Source: Amycolatopsis tucumanensis (lineage in GTDB: Bacteria; Actinomycetota; Actinomycetes; Mycobacteriales; Pseudonocardiaceae). From it: a DNA stretch of 32,935 nt. The translations under genes and the position numbers were made by a program. The stretch is taken from NCBI RefSeq assembly GCF_021654135.1, contig NZ_JAKGSD010000075.1, positions 1 to 32,935 on the forward strand, read 5' to 3'. The notes under the pieces were generated by a model. It did no database searches, was not told where the DNA came from, and saw only the letters and a program-made list of their open reading frames with translations. Shown in pieces: positions 23,101 through 30,096 of this stretch (positions are counted from its first letter, which is position 1; every line of letters begins with the position of its first letter).

Positions 23101-23750
23101 GCGACGAGGAGTGGCCGCGCAAGCAGCTGCTGGCCTACGAGCGGGAGATGCTGGGCCTGTACGTGTCCGCGCACCCACTGGACGGCGCCGAACGGATCCT
23201 GCGCAAACACGCCCCGCGCCCGATCGCCGCCATCCTGGACAACCCGCCCAAGGAAGGCGAGTTGGTCATCTCCGGCCTGATCACCTCACTGGAGCGCAGG
23301 GTCAACAAGAAGGGCGAACCCTGGGCCATCTGCACGGTCGAGGACATGGACGCCTCGCTGGAGGTGCTGTTCTTCCCGAAGTCGTACGCCCTGTTCCAGG
23401 CCGACCTCATCGAAGACAACGCCGTCCTGGTCAAAGGCCGCGTCAACTGGCGCGAGGACAAGATGTCCGTCTTCGGCGGCGGCCTCGTCCCGCTGGACCT
23501 GTCGGAGATCGGCAACGGTGAGGACGAGCCCCCGCTCGTGCTGCGCTGCACCGCGGAGCGCCTGGACAAGAGCGTGGTCGGCGAGCTGAAGTCGACGCTG
23601 CTCGCCCACCGCGGCGACACCCCCGTCCGCTTGAAGCTGGTGGGCAAACAGCGTGAGACGACGTTCGCCCTGTACGACTACCCGGTCAAGGTGAGCTCCA
23701 TGCTGATGGGTGAACTGAAAGGCATCCCCGGCATCACCGCCGGCACCTAG
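20175..23750 (+). CDS. dnaE: DNA polymerase III alpha subunit (DnaE1 type)
   Basis: 1191 aa, the usual length for a replicative DnaE. The N-terminal PHP domain starts with FVHLHVHTEYSMLDGAAK (H8, H10, H12) and appears to keep its metal ligands (HGNMYG, NDSHYV), consistent with the PHP proofreading exonuclease known for mycobacterial DnaE1. The polymerase active site has GRGSAAGSLVAY (about 383-394), catalytic Asp423 and Asp425 in MPDIDIDFDD, and Asp588 in KMDFLGLRNL. A clamp-binding pentapeptide QFDLF is at 947-951, and an OB-fold domain at about 1030-1110 begins LVISGLITSLERRVNKKGE. The start is GTG 20175 with GGGGAGG upstream. It is divergent from tetR with 139 bp between; a TAGGCT at 20120-20125 is a possible -10. 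Nothing in it looks unusual. Confidence 0.97.
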   Translation: MSNDSFVHLHVHTEYSMLDGAAKIAPLFAEASRLGMPAVGMTDHGNMYGADEFYQQSRKAGLKPIIGIEAYIAPESRFTKKPIFWGQASQRGSDEFGEGGDVSGGGAYTHMTMLAENATGLRNLFKLSSLASIQGYYRKPRMDRELIAENASGIIATTGCPSGEVQTRLRLGQKAEAIQAASDYKDIFGADNFFLELMDHGLPIERSVREGLLEIGKLLDLKPLATNDSHYVTKDQADSHSALLCVQSGKTLNDPNRFKFDGDGYYLKSAAEMREYWDTEVPGAADSTLLIAERVQSYEDVYTHKDRMPVFEVPEGHDEASWLRAEVDRGLAWRFPEGAPEGYRERLEMELEVIIGKGFPAYFLVVADLINYARKVGIRVGPGRGSAAGSLVAYVLGITNLDPIPQKLLFERFLNPERVSMPDIDIDFDDRRRGEMIRYATEKYGADKVAQVITFGTIKTKAAIKDSARVHFGQPGYAIADKISKALPPPIMAKDIPLSGIVDPQHERYGEAAEVRTLIETDEEVSTIFNTARGLEGLIRNAGVHACAVIMSSEPLMDAIPLWQRDDGSIITGWDYPSCEAIGLLKMDFLGLRNLTVIGDAIDNIKANRGIDIDLDTLGVDDPETYKLLSRGDTLGVFQLDGGPMRDLLRRMQPTVFDDIVAVGALYRPGPMGMNAHNDYADRKNNRQQVKPIHPELEEPLKEILADTYGLIVYQEQIMHIAQKVAGYSMGRADVLRRAMGKKKKEVLDKEFEGFHAGMKENGFSDEAIQALWDTILPFAGYAFNKSHAAAYGLVSYWTAYLKANYTAEYMAALLTSVGDNKDKSAVYLSECRRLGIKVLPPDVNESGQRFAAVGDDIRFGMGAVRNVGANVVESIIKTRQEKGKYSSFTDFLDKSELVACNKRVIESLIKAGAFDSLGNTRLSMIQVHEDAVDAVVPLKRQEAMGQFDLFGAFGGDGDAAEPAPSSSPLAHLKFGDEEWPRKQLLAYEREMLGLYVSAHPLDGAERILRKHAPRPIAAILDNPPKEGELVISGLITSLERRVNKKGEPWAICTVEDMDASLEVLFFPKSYALFQADLIEDNAVLVKGRVNWREDKMSVFGGGLVPLDLSEIGNGEDEPPLVLRCTAERLDKSVVGELKSTLLAHRGDTPVRLKLVGKQRETTFALYDYPVKVSSMLMGELKGIPGITAGT

Positions 23751-23810
23751 AACAAGCACAACCCAACGGCCACCCGGCAACGAAAGCCGCCCACCCCACG
23801 AGCCACCCCT

Positions 23811-23924
23811 CTCCCGCAACCCGATCCCCAGCCAAATCGGTTGCCGAGCAGCGGGGTCAAGGTACTCTTTCCAGCCTTGACGCCGCTTCTCGGCAACCGA
23901 ACACTGAAAGATCGGGTTCGGGAG
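23811..23924. repeat. Two-tier palindrome downstream of dnaE; possible terminator or dispersed repeat
   Basis: Inner arms 23838-23862 and 23875-23899 pair at 23 of 25 positions across a 12-nt loop. Outer arms 23811-23826 and 23910-23924 pair at all 15 positions apart from one bulged base. They are separated from the inner stem by unpaired stretches of about 11 nt. It lies about 60 bp after the dnaE stop and could end dnaE transcription, though there is no T-tract. The architecture matches the palindrome at 70-215, although the arm sequences are not evidently related. Confidence 0.75.
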
Positions 23925-23935
23925 GGCACCAAGAT

Positions 23936-23960
23936 CCGGGCGTAGCGAAGCGAAGCCCGG
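23936..23960. repeat. Small hairpin before MFS gene
   Basis: CCGGGC and GCCCGG arms flank a 13-nt loop containing a tandem GCGAA repeat (TAGCGAAGCGAA). It follows the large palindrome and lies 56 bp before the MFS start. It may be part of the same repeat unit or a leader hairpin. Confidence 0.4.
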
Positions 23961-24016
23961 CGCCCGAGAAACCCGCGTAGCGCGCGCAACCACAACGAAC
24001 AAGCCACCATGGATGA

Positions 24017-25486
24017 GTGACCCTCACCCAGCAACAAGACCCACGCCGCTGGAAAGCCCTGGCCGTAACGCTCACCGCCGGTTTCATGGGCCTGCTGGAC
24101 GTCAGCATCGTGAACGTGGCGTTGCCGTCCATCCAGAAGGGGATCGGCGGCGACGCCGGCACCGCGCAGTGGGTCGTCTCGGGCTACGCGCTCACCTTCG
24201 GCCTGGTGCTGGTGTCCGGCGGCAGGCTGGGCGATGCCCTGGGCAGGCGCCGGATGTTCCTCATCGCGCTGGCGGCGTTCGTGGCGATGAGCGCGTTCGC
24301 CGGTGCCGCGCCGACGGGTGAGGTGCTGGTCGTCGCGCGGTTGCTGCAGGGGTGCGCGGCCGGGTTGCTCACGCCGCAGAACACCGGGCTGATCCAGGAC
24401 CTGTTCCGCGGCGCGGAGCGGGGGAAGGCGTTCGGCGCGTTCGGGTCGGTCGTCGGCATCTCCACGGCTGTCGGGCCGGTGCTGGGTGGTCTCATCCTCG
24501 CCGTGTTCGGTGAGGAGCACGGGTGGCGGTGGGTGTTCTTCGTGAACGTGCCGATCGGGGCGTTCGCGTTCGTGCTGGCGTTGCGGTTGCTGCCGCGTGC
24601 CGAGGGCCGTCCCGCGCGGCTGCGGTCCGAGATCGACTTCGTCGGTGTGCTGCTGCTCGGGCTCGCCGTGCTGGGCGTGCTGCTGCCGCTGGTGGAGTCC
24701 GAAGAGGACGGTCTGCGGCGGCTGTGGTGGTTGTTCCCGGTCGCGGCCGTGTTCGGCTTCGCGTTCGTCCGCTGGGAGCGGCGTGTGGTGCGGCACGAGC
24801 GCACGCCGCTGATGGACGTCCGGTTGTTCACCGAAACCCCGGGCTACACCCCGGGCGCGGTGATCGGCGCGGTGTACTTCTGCGGGTTCGCCGGGATCTG
24901 GCTGGTGTTCGCGATGTTCTTCCAGCAGGGCCTCGGTTACACGCCGCTGGAATCCGGGCTGGCGGTGACGCCGTTCGCGGTGGGGGCGGCGGTTTCCGCG
25001 GCGGTGGCGGGACGGCTCGTGGCGCGGTGGGGGCGCCGCCTGACGGTTACCGGTCTGTCGCTGGTCGCGCTGGGGCTGGGTGTCGTCGCGCTGCTGGCGT
25101 GGCTCGCACCGGGGCAGGACCTCGGTCTGGTGGTCGCGTTGCCCCTGCTGGTGGCCGGGATCGGGGGCGGGATGGAGATTTCGCCCAACACGACCCTGAC
25201 GCTGGAGTGCGTGCCGACGCGGATGGCCGGTGTCGCCGGGGGAGCGTTGCAGACCGGGCAGCGGATCGGCACGGCGATCGGCACCGCGGTGCTCGCGTCG
25301 GTGTTCCGGGCGGTCCTCCCCGCGTCCGGCAACGACTTCCCGGCCGCGCTCGCCGTCTCGCTGCTGTGTGCCGTCGGTTTTGTCCTCTTCGCACTGGGGC
25401 TCGGGATCGCCGAACTCCGCGCCCGGCGAGCACGCGCCTCTAACGATCAACTACTCAGCGCCACAACTGCTGCTCCATATGAGTGA
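24017..25486 (+). CDS. MFS drug-efflux transporter, DHA2 (14-helix) family
   Basis: 489 aa, an inner-membrane proton-driven exporter. DHA2 motifs are visible: LDVSIVNVALPSIQ in helix 1 (motif D1), GGRLGDALGRRR in the first cytoplasmic loop (motif A), RLLQGCAAGLLTPQN (motif B region) and VGPVLGGLI in helix 5 (antiporter motif C). About 14 hydrophobic segments can be counted, with the extra central pair near residues 205-250. The EmrB/QacA-like family exports diverse hydrophobic compounds. The start is GTG 24017, with no strong Shine-Dalgarno sequence, so it is the least certain part. It follows dnaE after a 266-bp gap holding two hairpins, so it is probably transcribed separately. No regulator is adjacent. 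Confidence 0.92.
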   Translation: MTLTQQQDPRRWKALAVTLTAGFMGLLDVSIVNVALPSIQKGIGGDAGTAQWVVSGYALTFGLVLVSGGRLGDALGRRRMFLIALAAFVAMSAFAGAAPTGEVLVVARLLQGCAAGLLTPQNTGLIQDLFRGAERGKAFGAFGSVVGISTAVGPVLGGLILAVFGEEHGWRWVFFVNVPIGAFAFVLALRLLPRAEGRPARLRSEIDFVGVLLLGLAVLGVLLPLVESEEDGLRRLWWLFPVAAVFGFAFVRWERRVVRHERTPLMDVRLFTETPGYTPGAVIGAVYFCGFAGIWLVFAMFFQQGLGYTPLESGLAVTPFAVGAAVSAAVAGRLVARWGRRLTVTGLSLVALGLGVVALLAWLAPGQDLGLVVALPLLVAGIGGGMEISPNTTLTLECVPTRMAGVAGGALQTGQRIGTAIGTAVLASVFRAVLPASGNDFPAALAVSLLCAVGFVLFALGLGIAELRARRARASNDQLLSATTAAPYE

Positions 25487-25789
25487 GACTTCCCCGAAGG
25501 TGCTAGATCTACGGAGAGCGACCGGGTAAACCTTGACTTGCCTTCACGGTGCGGGGATCAGCTACGGACAGTGGCTATGTGGAGCGGGTTCCGGGGATGG
25601 GGACCGCGCTCCGGGCTCTCGAGATCGGACACTCAGGGTCACGCCCAGCCCGGTACCGTCGGCGTCCGCGGGGGATCGTACGGCGGCAGGAAGGCACCCA
25701 CGTGGGTGGGCCCGGACGAGGGGGAGCCGGGCCCACCCGTCGTGTGTGCTGGGATGAGGCGGACAGCAGCCGACCGGGAGGGGCGAGGC
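25487..25789. other. Non-coding gap between MFS and LtrA genes
   Basis: No convincing gene is seen in these 303 bp. In-frame extension of the LtrA gene upstream to 25538 is open, but the peptide is low-complexity and unlike the family. The stretch includes a TTGACT at 25533-25538 without a matching -10, and the strong hairpin listed separately. Confidence 0.6.
25704..25738. promoter_or_regulatory. Strong hairpin in ltrA leader
   Basis: GGGTGGGCCCGG (25704-25715) and CCGGGCCCACCC (25727-25738) form a perfect 12-bp stem with an 11-nt loop, 51 bp upstream of the LtrA start. The stem is overlapped on its left by the palindrome CCCACGTGGG (25698-25707), so two alternative foldings compete. It could be an upstream terminator, an attenuator or a protein site. 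There is no T-tract. Confidence 0.5.
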
Positions 25790-26968
25790 ATGTCCGTGGC
25801 ACCCGCGAACCGGCGGTACCGCGTCTGGTACCGGCCGATGACGGCGCGGGACCGCGACGAGGAGCACCGCGCGGCGACCCCGCTGGAATTGTTGTTCGAC
25901 CTGTGTTTCGTCGTCGCGGTCGGCCAGGCCGCGGCGGAACTGCACCACGCGTTGTCGGAGAACCACGTCGGCCACGGCGTGCTGAGCTTCCTGCTCGTGT
26001 TCTTCGCGATCTGGTGGGGCTGGGTGAACTTCACCTGGTTCGCCTCCGCGTTCGACACCGACGACGGCCCCTACCGGTTGCTGACGTTCGTGCAGATCGG
26101 CGGCGCGCTGGTCGTCGCCGCCGGCGTGGGGAAGGCGTTCTCCGACGACTTCACGGTCATCGTGATCGGGTACGTGCTGATGCGGCTGGCGATGGTCGCG
26201 CAGTGGCTGCGGGCTGCCCGGAGCGTGCCCGAATGCCGGTCGACGGCACTGCGGTACGCGCTGGGCATCATGATCGTGCAGGCCGGCTGGATCGCGCGGC
26301 TCGCGGTGCCCGAATCGTGGTTCCTGCCCAGTTTCCTGGTGCTCGCCGCGGCCGAGATGCTCGTGCCGGTCTGGGCCGAGCGCCGCACGCCGACCAACTG
26401 GCACCGCCACCACATCGCCGAGCGGTACGGCCTGTTCACGCTGATCGTGCTCGGCGAAACGATCTTCGGCGCGACGAACGCGGTCCGCGAGGCGATCGAC
26501 ACCGGTCACGACGTGCTGAACCTGGTGTTCCTCGCGCTGGCCGGGCTGGTCCTGGTGTTCGGCATGTGGTGGCTGTACTTCGACCAGCCCGGCCACCAGC
26601 GGCTCGCCCAGTTCAAGTACGGCTACGCCTGGGGCTACGGCCACTACCTGATCTTCACGTCGGCGGCCGCGGTCGGCGTCGGCATCGAGGTCGCGCTGGA
26701 CCACGAGACCCACACCGGCCACGCGCCCGAGCTGGTCGCCGCGTTCGCCACCACCGTGCCCGTGGCGGTGTTCCTGGTCAGCGTGTGGCTGCTGCACGTC
26801 GGGCCGCGCAACGAGTGCCGCCCGATCGCGATCGGCTTCCCGCTCGCCGCGGTGCTGGCGCTGGCGGTGTCGTTCACGCCGGTGCCGGTGTACCTGACCG
26901 CGCTGGTCGTCGCGGCGCTGGTGGCCACGGTGGTGATCGCCAGCCACGGCGAACCGGTCAGCGACTGA
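25790..26968 (+). CDS. LtrA-family (low temperature requirement A) membrane protein
   Basis: 392 aa with about ten to eleven membrane helices. LtrA signatures are visible: the N-terminal EEHRAATPLELLFDLCFVVAV, followed by WWGWVNFTWFASAFDTDDGP and, in the middle, HIAERYGLFTLIVLGETI. The family was named for Listeria growth at low temperature, but no biochemical activity is established. I chose ATG 25790 because GGGAGGGGCGAGG lies directly upstream and family similarity begins soon after. Its 3' end overlaps the convergent sirtuin gene by 11 bp. Confidence 0.88.
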   Translation: MSVAPANRRYRVWYRPMTARDRDEEHRAATPLELLFDLCFVVAVGQAAAELHHALSENHVGHGVLSFLLVFFAIWWGWVNFTWFASAFDTDDGPYRLLTFVQIGGALVVAAGVGKAFSDDFTVIVIGYVLMRLAMVAQWLRAARSVPECRSTALRYALGIMIVQAGWIARLAVPESWFLPSFLVLAAAEMLVPVWAERRTPTNWHRHHIAERYGLFTLIVLGETIFGATNAVREAIDTGHDVLNLVFLALAGLVLVFGMWWLYFDQPGHQRLAQFKYGYAWGYGHYLIFTSAAAVGVGIEVALDHETHTGHAPELVAAFATTVPVAVFLVSVWLLHVGPRNECRPIAIGFPLAAVLALAVSFTPVPVYLTALVVAALVATVVIASHGEPVSD

Positions 26969-27722
26969 CCAGCTTCGGCAGCACCTCGCCCAGCGGCTCA
27001 CGCAACACCACGGTCGCCACGTCGTCGTAGGGCGTTTCGGAGGCGTTCGCGATGATCACCGGCGCCCCGGCGGCCGCCGCGATGTCCACCAGGCCGGCGG
27101 CCGGGTGCACGGTCAGCGAGGTGCCCAGCGCCAGCATCAGGTCGCACGTCTCGGCGGCTTCGCGAGCGCGGTCCACCACCTCCGGGTCGAGCATCTGCCC
27201 GAAGGACACCGCCGCGGACTTGAGGATCCCGCCGCAGATCTCGCACTCCGGGTCGGACTCCCCGGCCCGCACGCGGTCCAGCGTCTCGTGCATGTCGCGG
27301 CGGTCGTCGCAGGCCAGGCAGATCGTGTCGGCCATCGTGCCGTGCAGCTCGACCACCCGGTCCGGCGAGTTCCCGGCCTTCTGGTGCAGCCCGTCGATGT
27401 TCTGCGTGAGGATCGCCGACAGCCTGCCCTGCCGTTCCAGGTCGACCAGGGCCAGGTGCGCCGCGTTCGGCCTGGCCCACCACCCGGGGTGGTCGAGCCG
27501 GGCCTGCCACGACTGCTCACGCACCTCACGGCTGGCGACGTAGTCGTCGATGTGCGACAGCTTCTCGGCGGCCGGGTTCTTCGTCCACACCCCCTGCGGG
27601 CCCCGGAAGTCCGGGATGCCCGAATCGGTGGAGACACCGGCGCCGGTGAGCGCGACGATCCGCGAAGCGCCGTCCACGAGCCGTCGCGCGTGATCGAGTT
27701 CCGGGGCAGTCATGACCCCCAT
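26958..27722 (-). CDS. Sir2-family NAD-dependent protein deacylase
   Basis: 254 aa, a stand-alone sirtuin. The NAD-binding motif GAGVSTDSGIPDFRG (27-41), TQNIDGLH (107-113), catalytic His127 in VELHGT, and the structural zinc Cys pairs C135-C138 and C160-C163 are all present. The later NAD-site motif ALGTSLTVHPAAGL is intact. It removes acetyl or other acyl groups from lysines and regulates metabolic enzymes such as acyl-CoA synthetases. The start is ATG 27722 (GGGGCGG upstream) or the in-frame ATG 27713. It sits 31 bp after the L,D-transpeptidase stop on the same strand and may be co-transcribed, although no functional link is evident. Confidence 0.94.
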   Translation of the reverse strand: MGVMTAPELDHARRLVDGASRIVALTGAGVSTDSGIPDFRGPQGVWTKNPAAEKLSHIDDYVASREVREQSWQARLDHPGWWARPNAAHLALVDLERQGRLSAILTQNIDGLHQKAGNSPDRVVELHGTMADTICLACDDRRDMHETLDRVRAGESDPECEICGGILKSAAVSFGQMLDPEVVDRAREAAETCDLMLALGTSLTVHPAAGLVDIAAAAGAPVIIANASETPYDDVATVVLREPLGEVLPKLVSR

Positions 27723-27753
27723 CGTGCCGCCCCGGAACCGCGATCACCACAGG

Positions 27754-28977
27754 TCACTTCAGCGCGCTGCCCTGCTGCCACTGCTCCCACGACAGCGCCC
27801 AGTCGCCGTAGAGGTCCCACACCGGCAGCTGCTGCCCGCCGGAGTTGGTCACCTCGACCACGTCACCCAGCCCCAGGTTGTTGAAGAACCACTCGGCGTT
27901 CTCGGCGTTGAGGTTGATGCAGCCGTGCGACACGTTCGAGTTGCCCTGCGCGCCCACGCTGTTCGGGTTCTCGTGGACGAACTCGCCGTCGTTGGAGATG
28001 CGCTCGGTCCACTTCTCCTCGGACCGGTACCACTTCGGATCGCCCTGGCAGACGCCGTAGGTGCAGGAGTCCATCGTGTAGCTCTGCGCCTTGAACGAAA
28101 TGACGTGCGCGCCCAGGTGCGTCGGGGTGGCGTCCTTGCCCATCGAAATCGGCATGGTCTTCACCACCTGGCCGTTGTGGAGGATCTGCATCTGCTCGGT
28201 GTTGCCGTCGGCTTTCGCGATCCAGGAATCGTGCACGTGGTAGGTCTCGGTGCGGTCCTCCGCGCCGTAGACGCCGTTGCCGAAATCGACACCGTAGATC
28301 TTCGCGGAAACGGTCAGCGTCGTGCCCGGCTGCCAGTACTCCTTGGGCCGGTAATGCACGTTCTTGTCGTCGATCCAGTACCAGCCGCCCTGCTGCGGCG
28401 GATTCGACACCACCGACAGCTGCTTTTCCACGTCCGCCTTGTTCTTCACCGGGTAGCTGAACTGGAAGACGATGGGCTGCCCGACCCCGACACCGGTCTG
28501 GGCCACCGAAGCCGGCGCGGGGATCATGTTCGGGTTCGCCTGCTTCGACGGCGACACCGTGGTCACCTGGCCCTGCTGGTCGACCGTCTTGCCGCTGCCG
28601 TCGGCGCCGTGCGCGTCGATCGTGTAGGTGCTGCCGTACCCGAGCGGTTCGGACGAGGTCCAGGTGGTCTTGTCCGCCGAGAACTCGCCCTTCACGGTGG
28701 TGTGCTTCGCGGCGTTCTGGACGGTCACGTCGCGGAGCGTGCCGTTGGCCGCCTTCACCACGATCGGCGTGACCGGGCTGATGTTCTTCCCGTTCGCGGG
28801 TTCGATGGAAACGGAAACCGCCGCCGCCTGGCTCGAGGTGCCGGGCGCGGCCGTGCCGCCGTTGTTCGCATTGCCCGAATTGCCGGAACTGCACGCCGAC
28901 AGAAAGAGCGCCACCGCGAGCAGTCCAGCCGCGATCGGCGCGCTGCGGGTGAAAGGTAAAGTCTTCTTGACTGTCAT
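27754..28977 (-). CDS. Lipoprotein L,D-transpeptidase (YkuD domain, LdtMt2-like)
   Basis: 407 aa. A lipoprotein signal peptide has lipobox LSAC with Cys29, followed by a Gly/Asn/Ser-rich linker (30-50). Two Ig-like domains follow (about 52-145 and 150-250; the second contains YWIDDKNVHYRPKEYW). The YkuD catalytic domain (about 255-385) has His335 and the active-site motif SHGCINLN with Cys353. The C-terminal tail is Trp-rich. It makes 3-3 cross-links in peptidoglycan outside the membrane and has the same layout as mycobacterial LdtB/LdtMt2. The start is ATG 28977, with AAAGAGA just upstream. The 96-bp gap upstream holds a GGGTGAG/CTCACCC repeat (29001-29007 and 29041-29047) that may be structural. 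Confidence 0.94.
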   Translation of the reverse strand: MTVKKTLPFTRSAPIAAGLLAVALFLSACSSGNSGNANNGGTAAPGTSSQAAAVSVSIEPANGKNISPVTPIVVKAANGTLRDVTVQNAAKHTTVKGEFSADKTTWTSSEPLGYGSTYTIDAHGADGSGKTVDQQGQVTTVSPSKQANPNMIPAPASVAQTGVGVGQPIVFQFSYPVKNKADVEKQLSVVSNPPQQGGWYWIDDKNVHYRPKEYWQPGTTLTVSAKIYGVDFGNGVYGAEDRTETYHVHDSWIAKADGNTEQMQILHNGQVVKTMPISMGKDATPTHLGAHVISFKAQSYTMDSCTYGVCQGDPKWYRSEEKWTERISNDGEFVHENPNSVGAQGNSNVSHGCINLNAENAEWFFNNLGLGDVVEVTNSGGQQLPVWDLYGDWALSWEQWQQGSALK

Positions 28978-29073
28978 GTGGTCTCTTTTTGGGAAATAGT
29001 GGGTGAGAAAGCAAAACTACCGCGCCCGGATAGACGTGCCCTCACCCGGTTTGTTGTCCCGGAGTGGCCCGCG

Positions 29074-29943
29074 TCACCCGATTTTGACCCCGGGGCCGCC
29101 GTAGAGGCCTGGCCCGTCGATCACCAGGCCGTCCAGGTAGATCCGCGCGGCCTCGAACGCGAGGTCGGTCAGCTCCTCGGTGCGGCTGAAGTCCAGCGGG
29201 CTCAGCCGCACCGGGCGCGGCCCCGGCAGGTAGACCACCGGCACCTCCGCGGCCGCGATCGGCGCCTCCAGCACGGCTTGGTTCCGCATGCTCACCATCG
29301 CCGTGTACATCAGCACCTCGGCGAACGTCTGCGGCGGCGACGGGATCTGGCCGGGGAAGGCGCAGTCCAGCACCACGAGCGACCGCGCGCCGAGCACCAG
29401 CGCCTGCCGCATCGGCACGTTCGCGACGAGGCCGCCGTCGTAGAGCAGGCGCCCGTCGTGCTCGACCGGCGGGTAGATGCCCGGGATCGCCGCGCTCGCC
29501 AGCAGGGGCGGCCGCAGGTCGCCGGAGGTGAACAGGCGCGCCTCCGCGGTGTCCACGTCGGTCGCGACGACGCCCAGCGGCAGCGCGAGGTCCTCGAACG
29601 TGGTGCCCGGCCCGAGGTGGTCGTCGACGATCGTGGCCAGGCCGATGTTCGGGAAGAGGTGGGTCTTGCTGTGCCGCAGGGTGCGCACCTGGCTGAGGAC
29701 CCCGCCGGGGAACGCCTCGTGGCGGGTCATGTGCGTCCAGGTCTTGCGCAGCCGCTCGCCGGCGTCGTCCGGGTCCAGCGCGAGCACCGCGCCGTTGAGG
29801 GACCCCACCGACGTGCCGACGACCAGGTCGGGCCGGATCCCGGCCTCGGTGAGGGCGCGCAGCATGCCGACCTGCATCGCACCCAGGCTGCCGCCCCCGC
29901 CGAGCACGAACCCGACCGGGCGGGGCAGGTCGACCTCGGGCAT
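29074..29943 (-). CDS. Patatin-like phospholipase
   Basis: 289 aa, no clear signal peptide. Patatin catalytic elements are complete: the Gly-rich oxyanion loop GFVLGGGGSLGAMQVG (11-26), nucleophile Ser45 in VVGTSVGSLNG, and the Asp169 dyad partner in LLYDGGLVANVP. It is a lipid acyl hydrolase acting at the cytoplasmic face or on internal lipids. I chose ATG 29943 because GGAGG lies 7 nt upstream and the domain starts at once. It is divergent from the acyl-CoA dehydrogenase gene with 153 bp between, so fatty-acid release and oxidation may be linked, but this is only positional. Homologues include RssA-like and mycobacterial patatin proteins. Confidence 0.93.
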   Translation of the reverse strand: MPEVDLPRPVGFVLGGGGSLGAMQVGMLRALTEAGIRPDLVVGTSVGSLNGAVLALDPDDAGERLRKTWTHMTRHEAFPGGVLSQVRTLRHSKTHLFPNIGLATIVDDHLGPGTTFEDLALPLGVVATDVDTAEARLFTSGDLRPPLLASAAIPGIYPPVEHDGRLLYDGGLVANVPMRQALVLGARSLVVLDCAFPGQIPSPPQTFAEVLMYTAMVSMRNQAVLEAPIAAAEVPVVYLPGPRPVRLSPLDFSRTEELTDLAFEAARIYLDGLVIDGPGLYGGPGVKIG

Positions 29944-30096
29944 CGGACCACCTCCACTCGCATGGTGCTCCGCGTCCCCGCGCGCCGCCATCGGACGCGC
30001 GGTGGCATTCACCACCCCGGTCGAGGGGCTTCCGTTCGCGCTACCGGTGAGTAACACTGGTCACAATGTCTTGACGGCGCACCGAGGAGGTGTTCG

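Noticed and set aside
20145..23210. A 1021-codon open frame antisense to dnaE
   Set aside because: It is a high-GC third-position artefact. The dnaE strand has every expected motif, while the antisense peptide is Arg/Val/Asp-rich low-complexity sequence without recognisable domains.
25538..25789. N-terminal extension of the LtrA protein
   Set aside because: The peptide is low-complexity and spans a perfect hairpin, and a good ribosome-binding site precedes ATG 25790.
278..27722. ADP-ribosylglycohydrolase and sirtuin as one NAD/ADP-ribose system
   Set aside because: They are about 26 kb apart in unrelated operons, and no ADP-ribosyltransferase is seen.
28978..29073. A ydaO-type c-di-AMP riboswitch upstream of the L,D-transpeptidase
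   Set aside because: Such switches occur before cell-wall genes in actinomycetes, but this gap is only 96 bp and I could not match the conserved core. Only a 7-bp inverted repeat is evident.
26958..29943. Sir2 and patatin genes as an antiphage defence island
   Set aside because: Both domains occur in defence systems, but here the sirtuin is a compact stand-alone deacylase with zinc Cys pairs. The patatin has no nucleotide cyclase or sensor partner, and a cell-wall enzyme lies between them.
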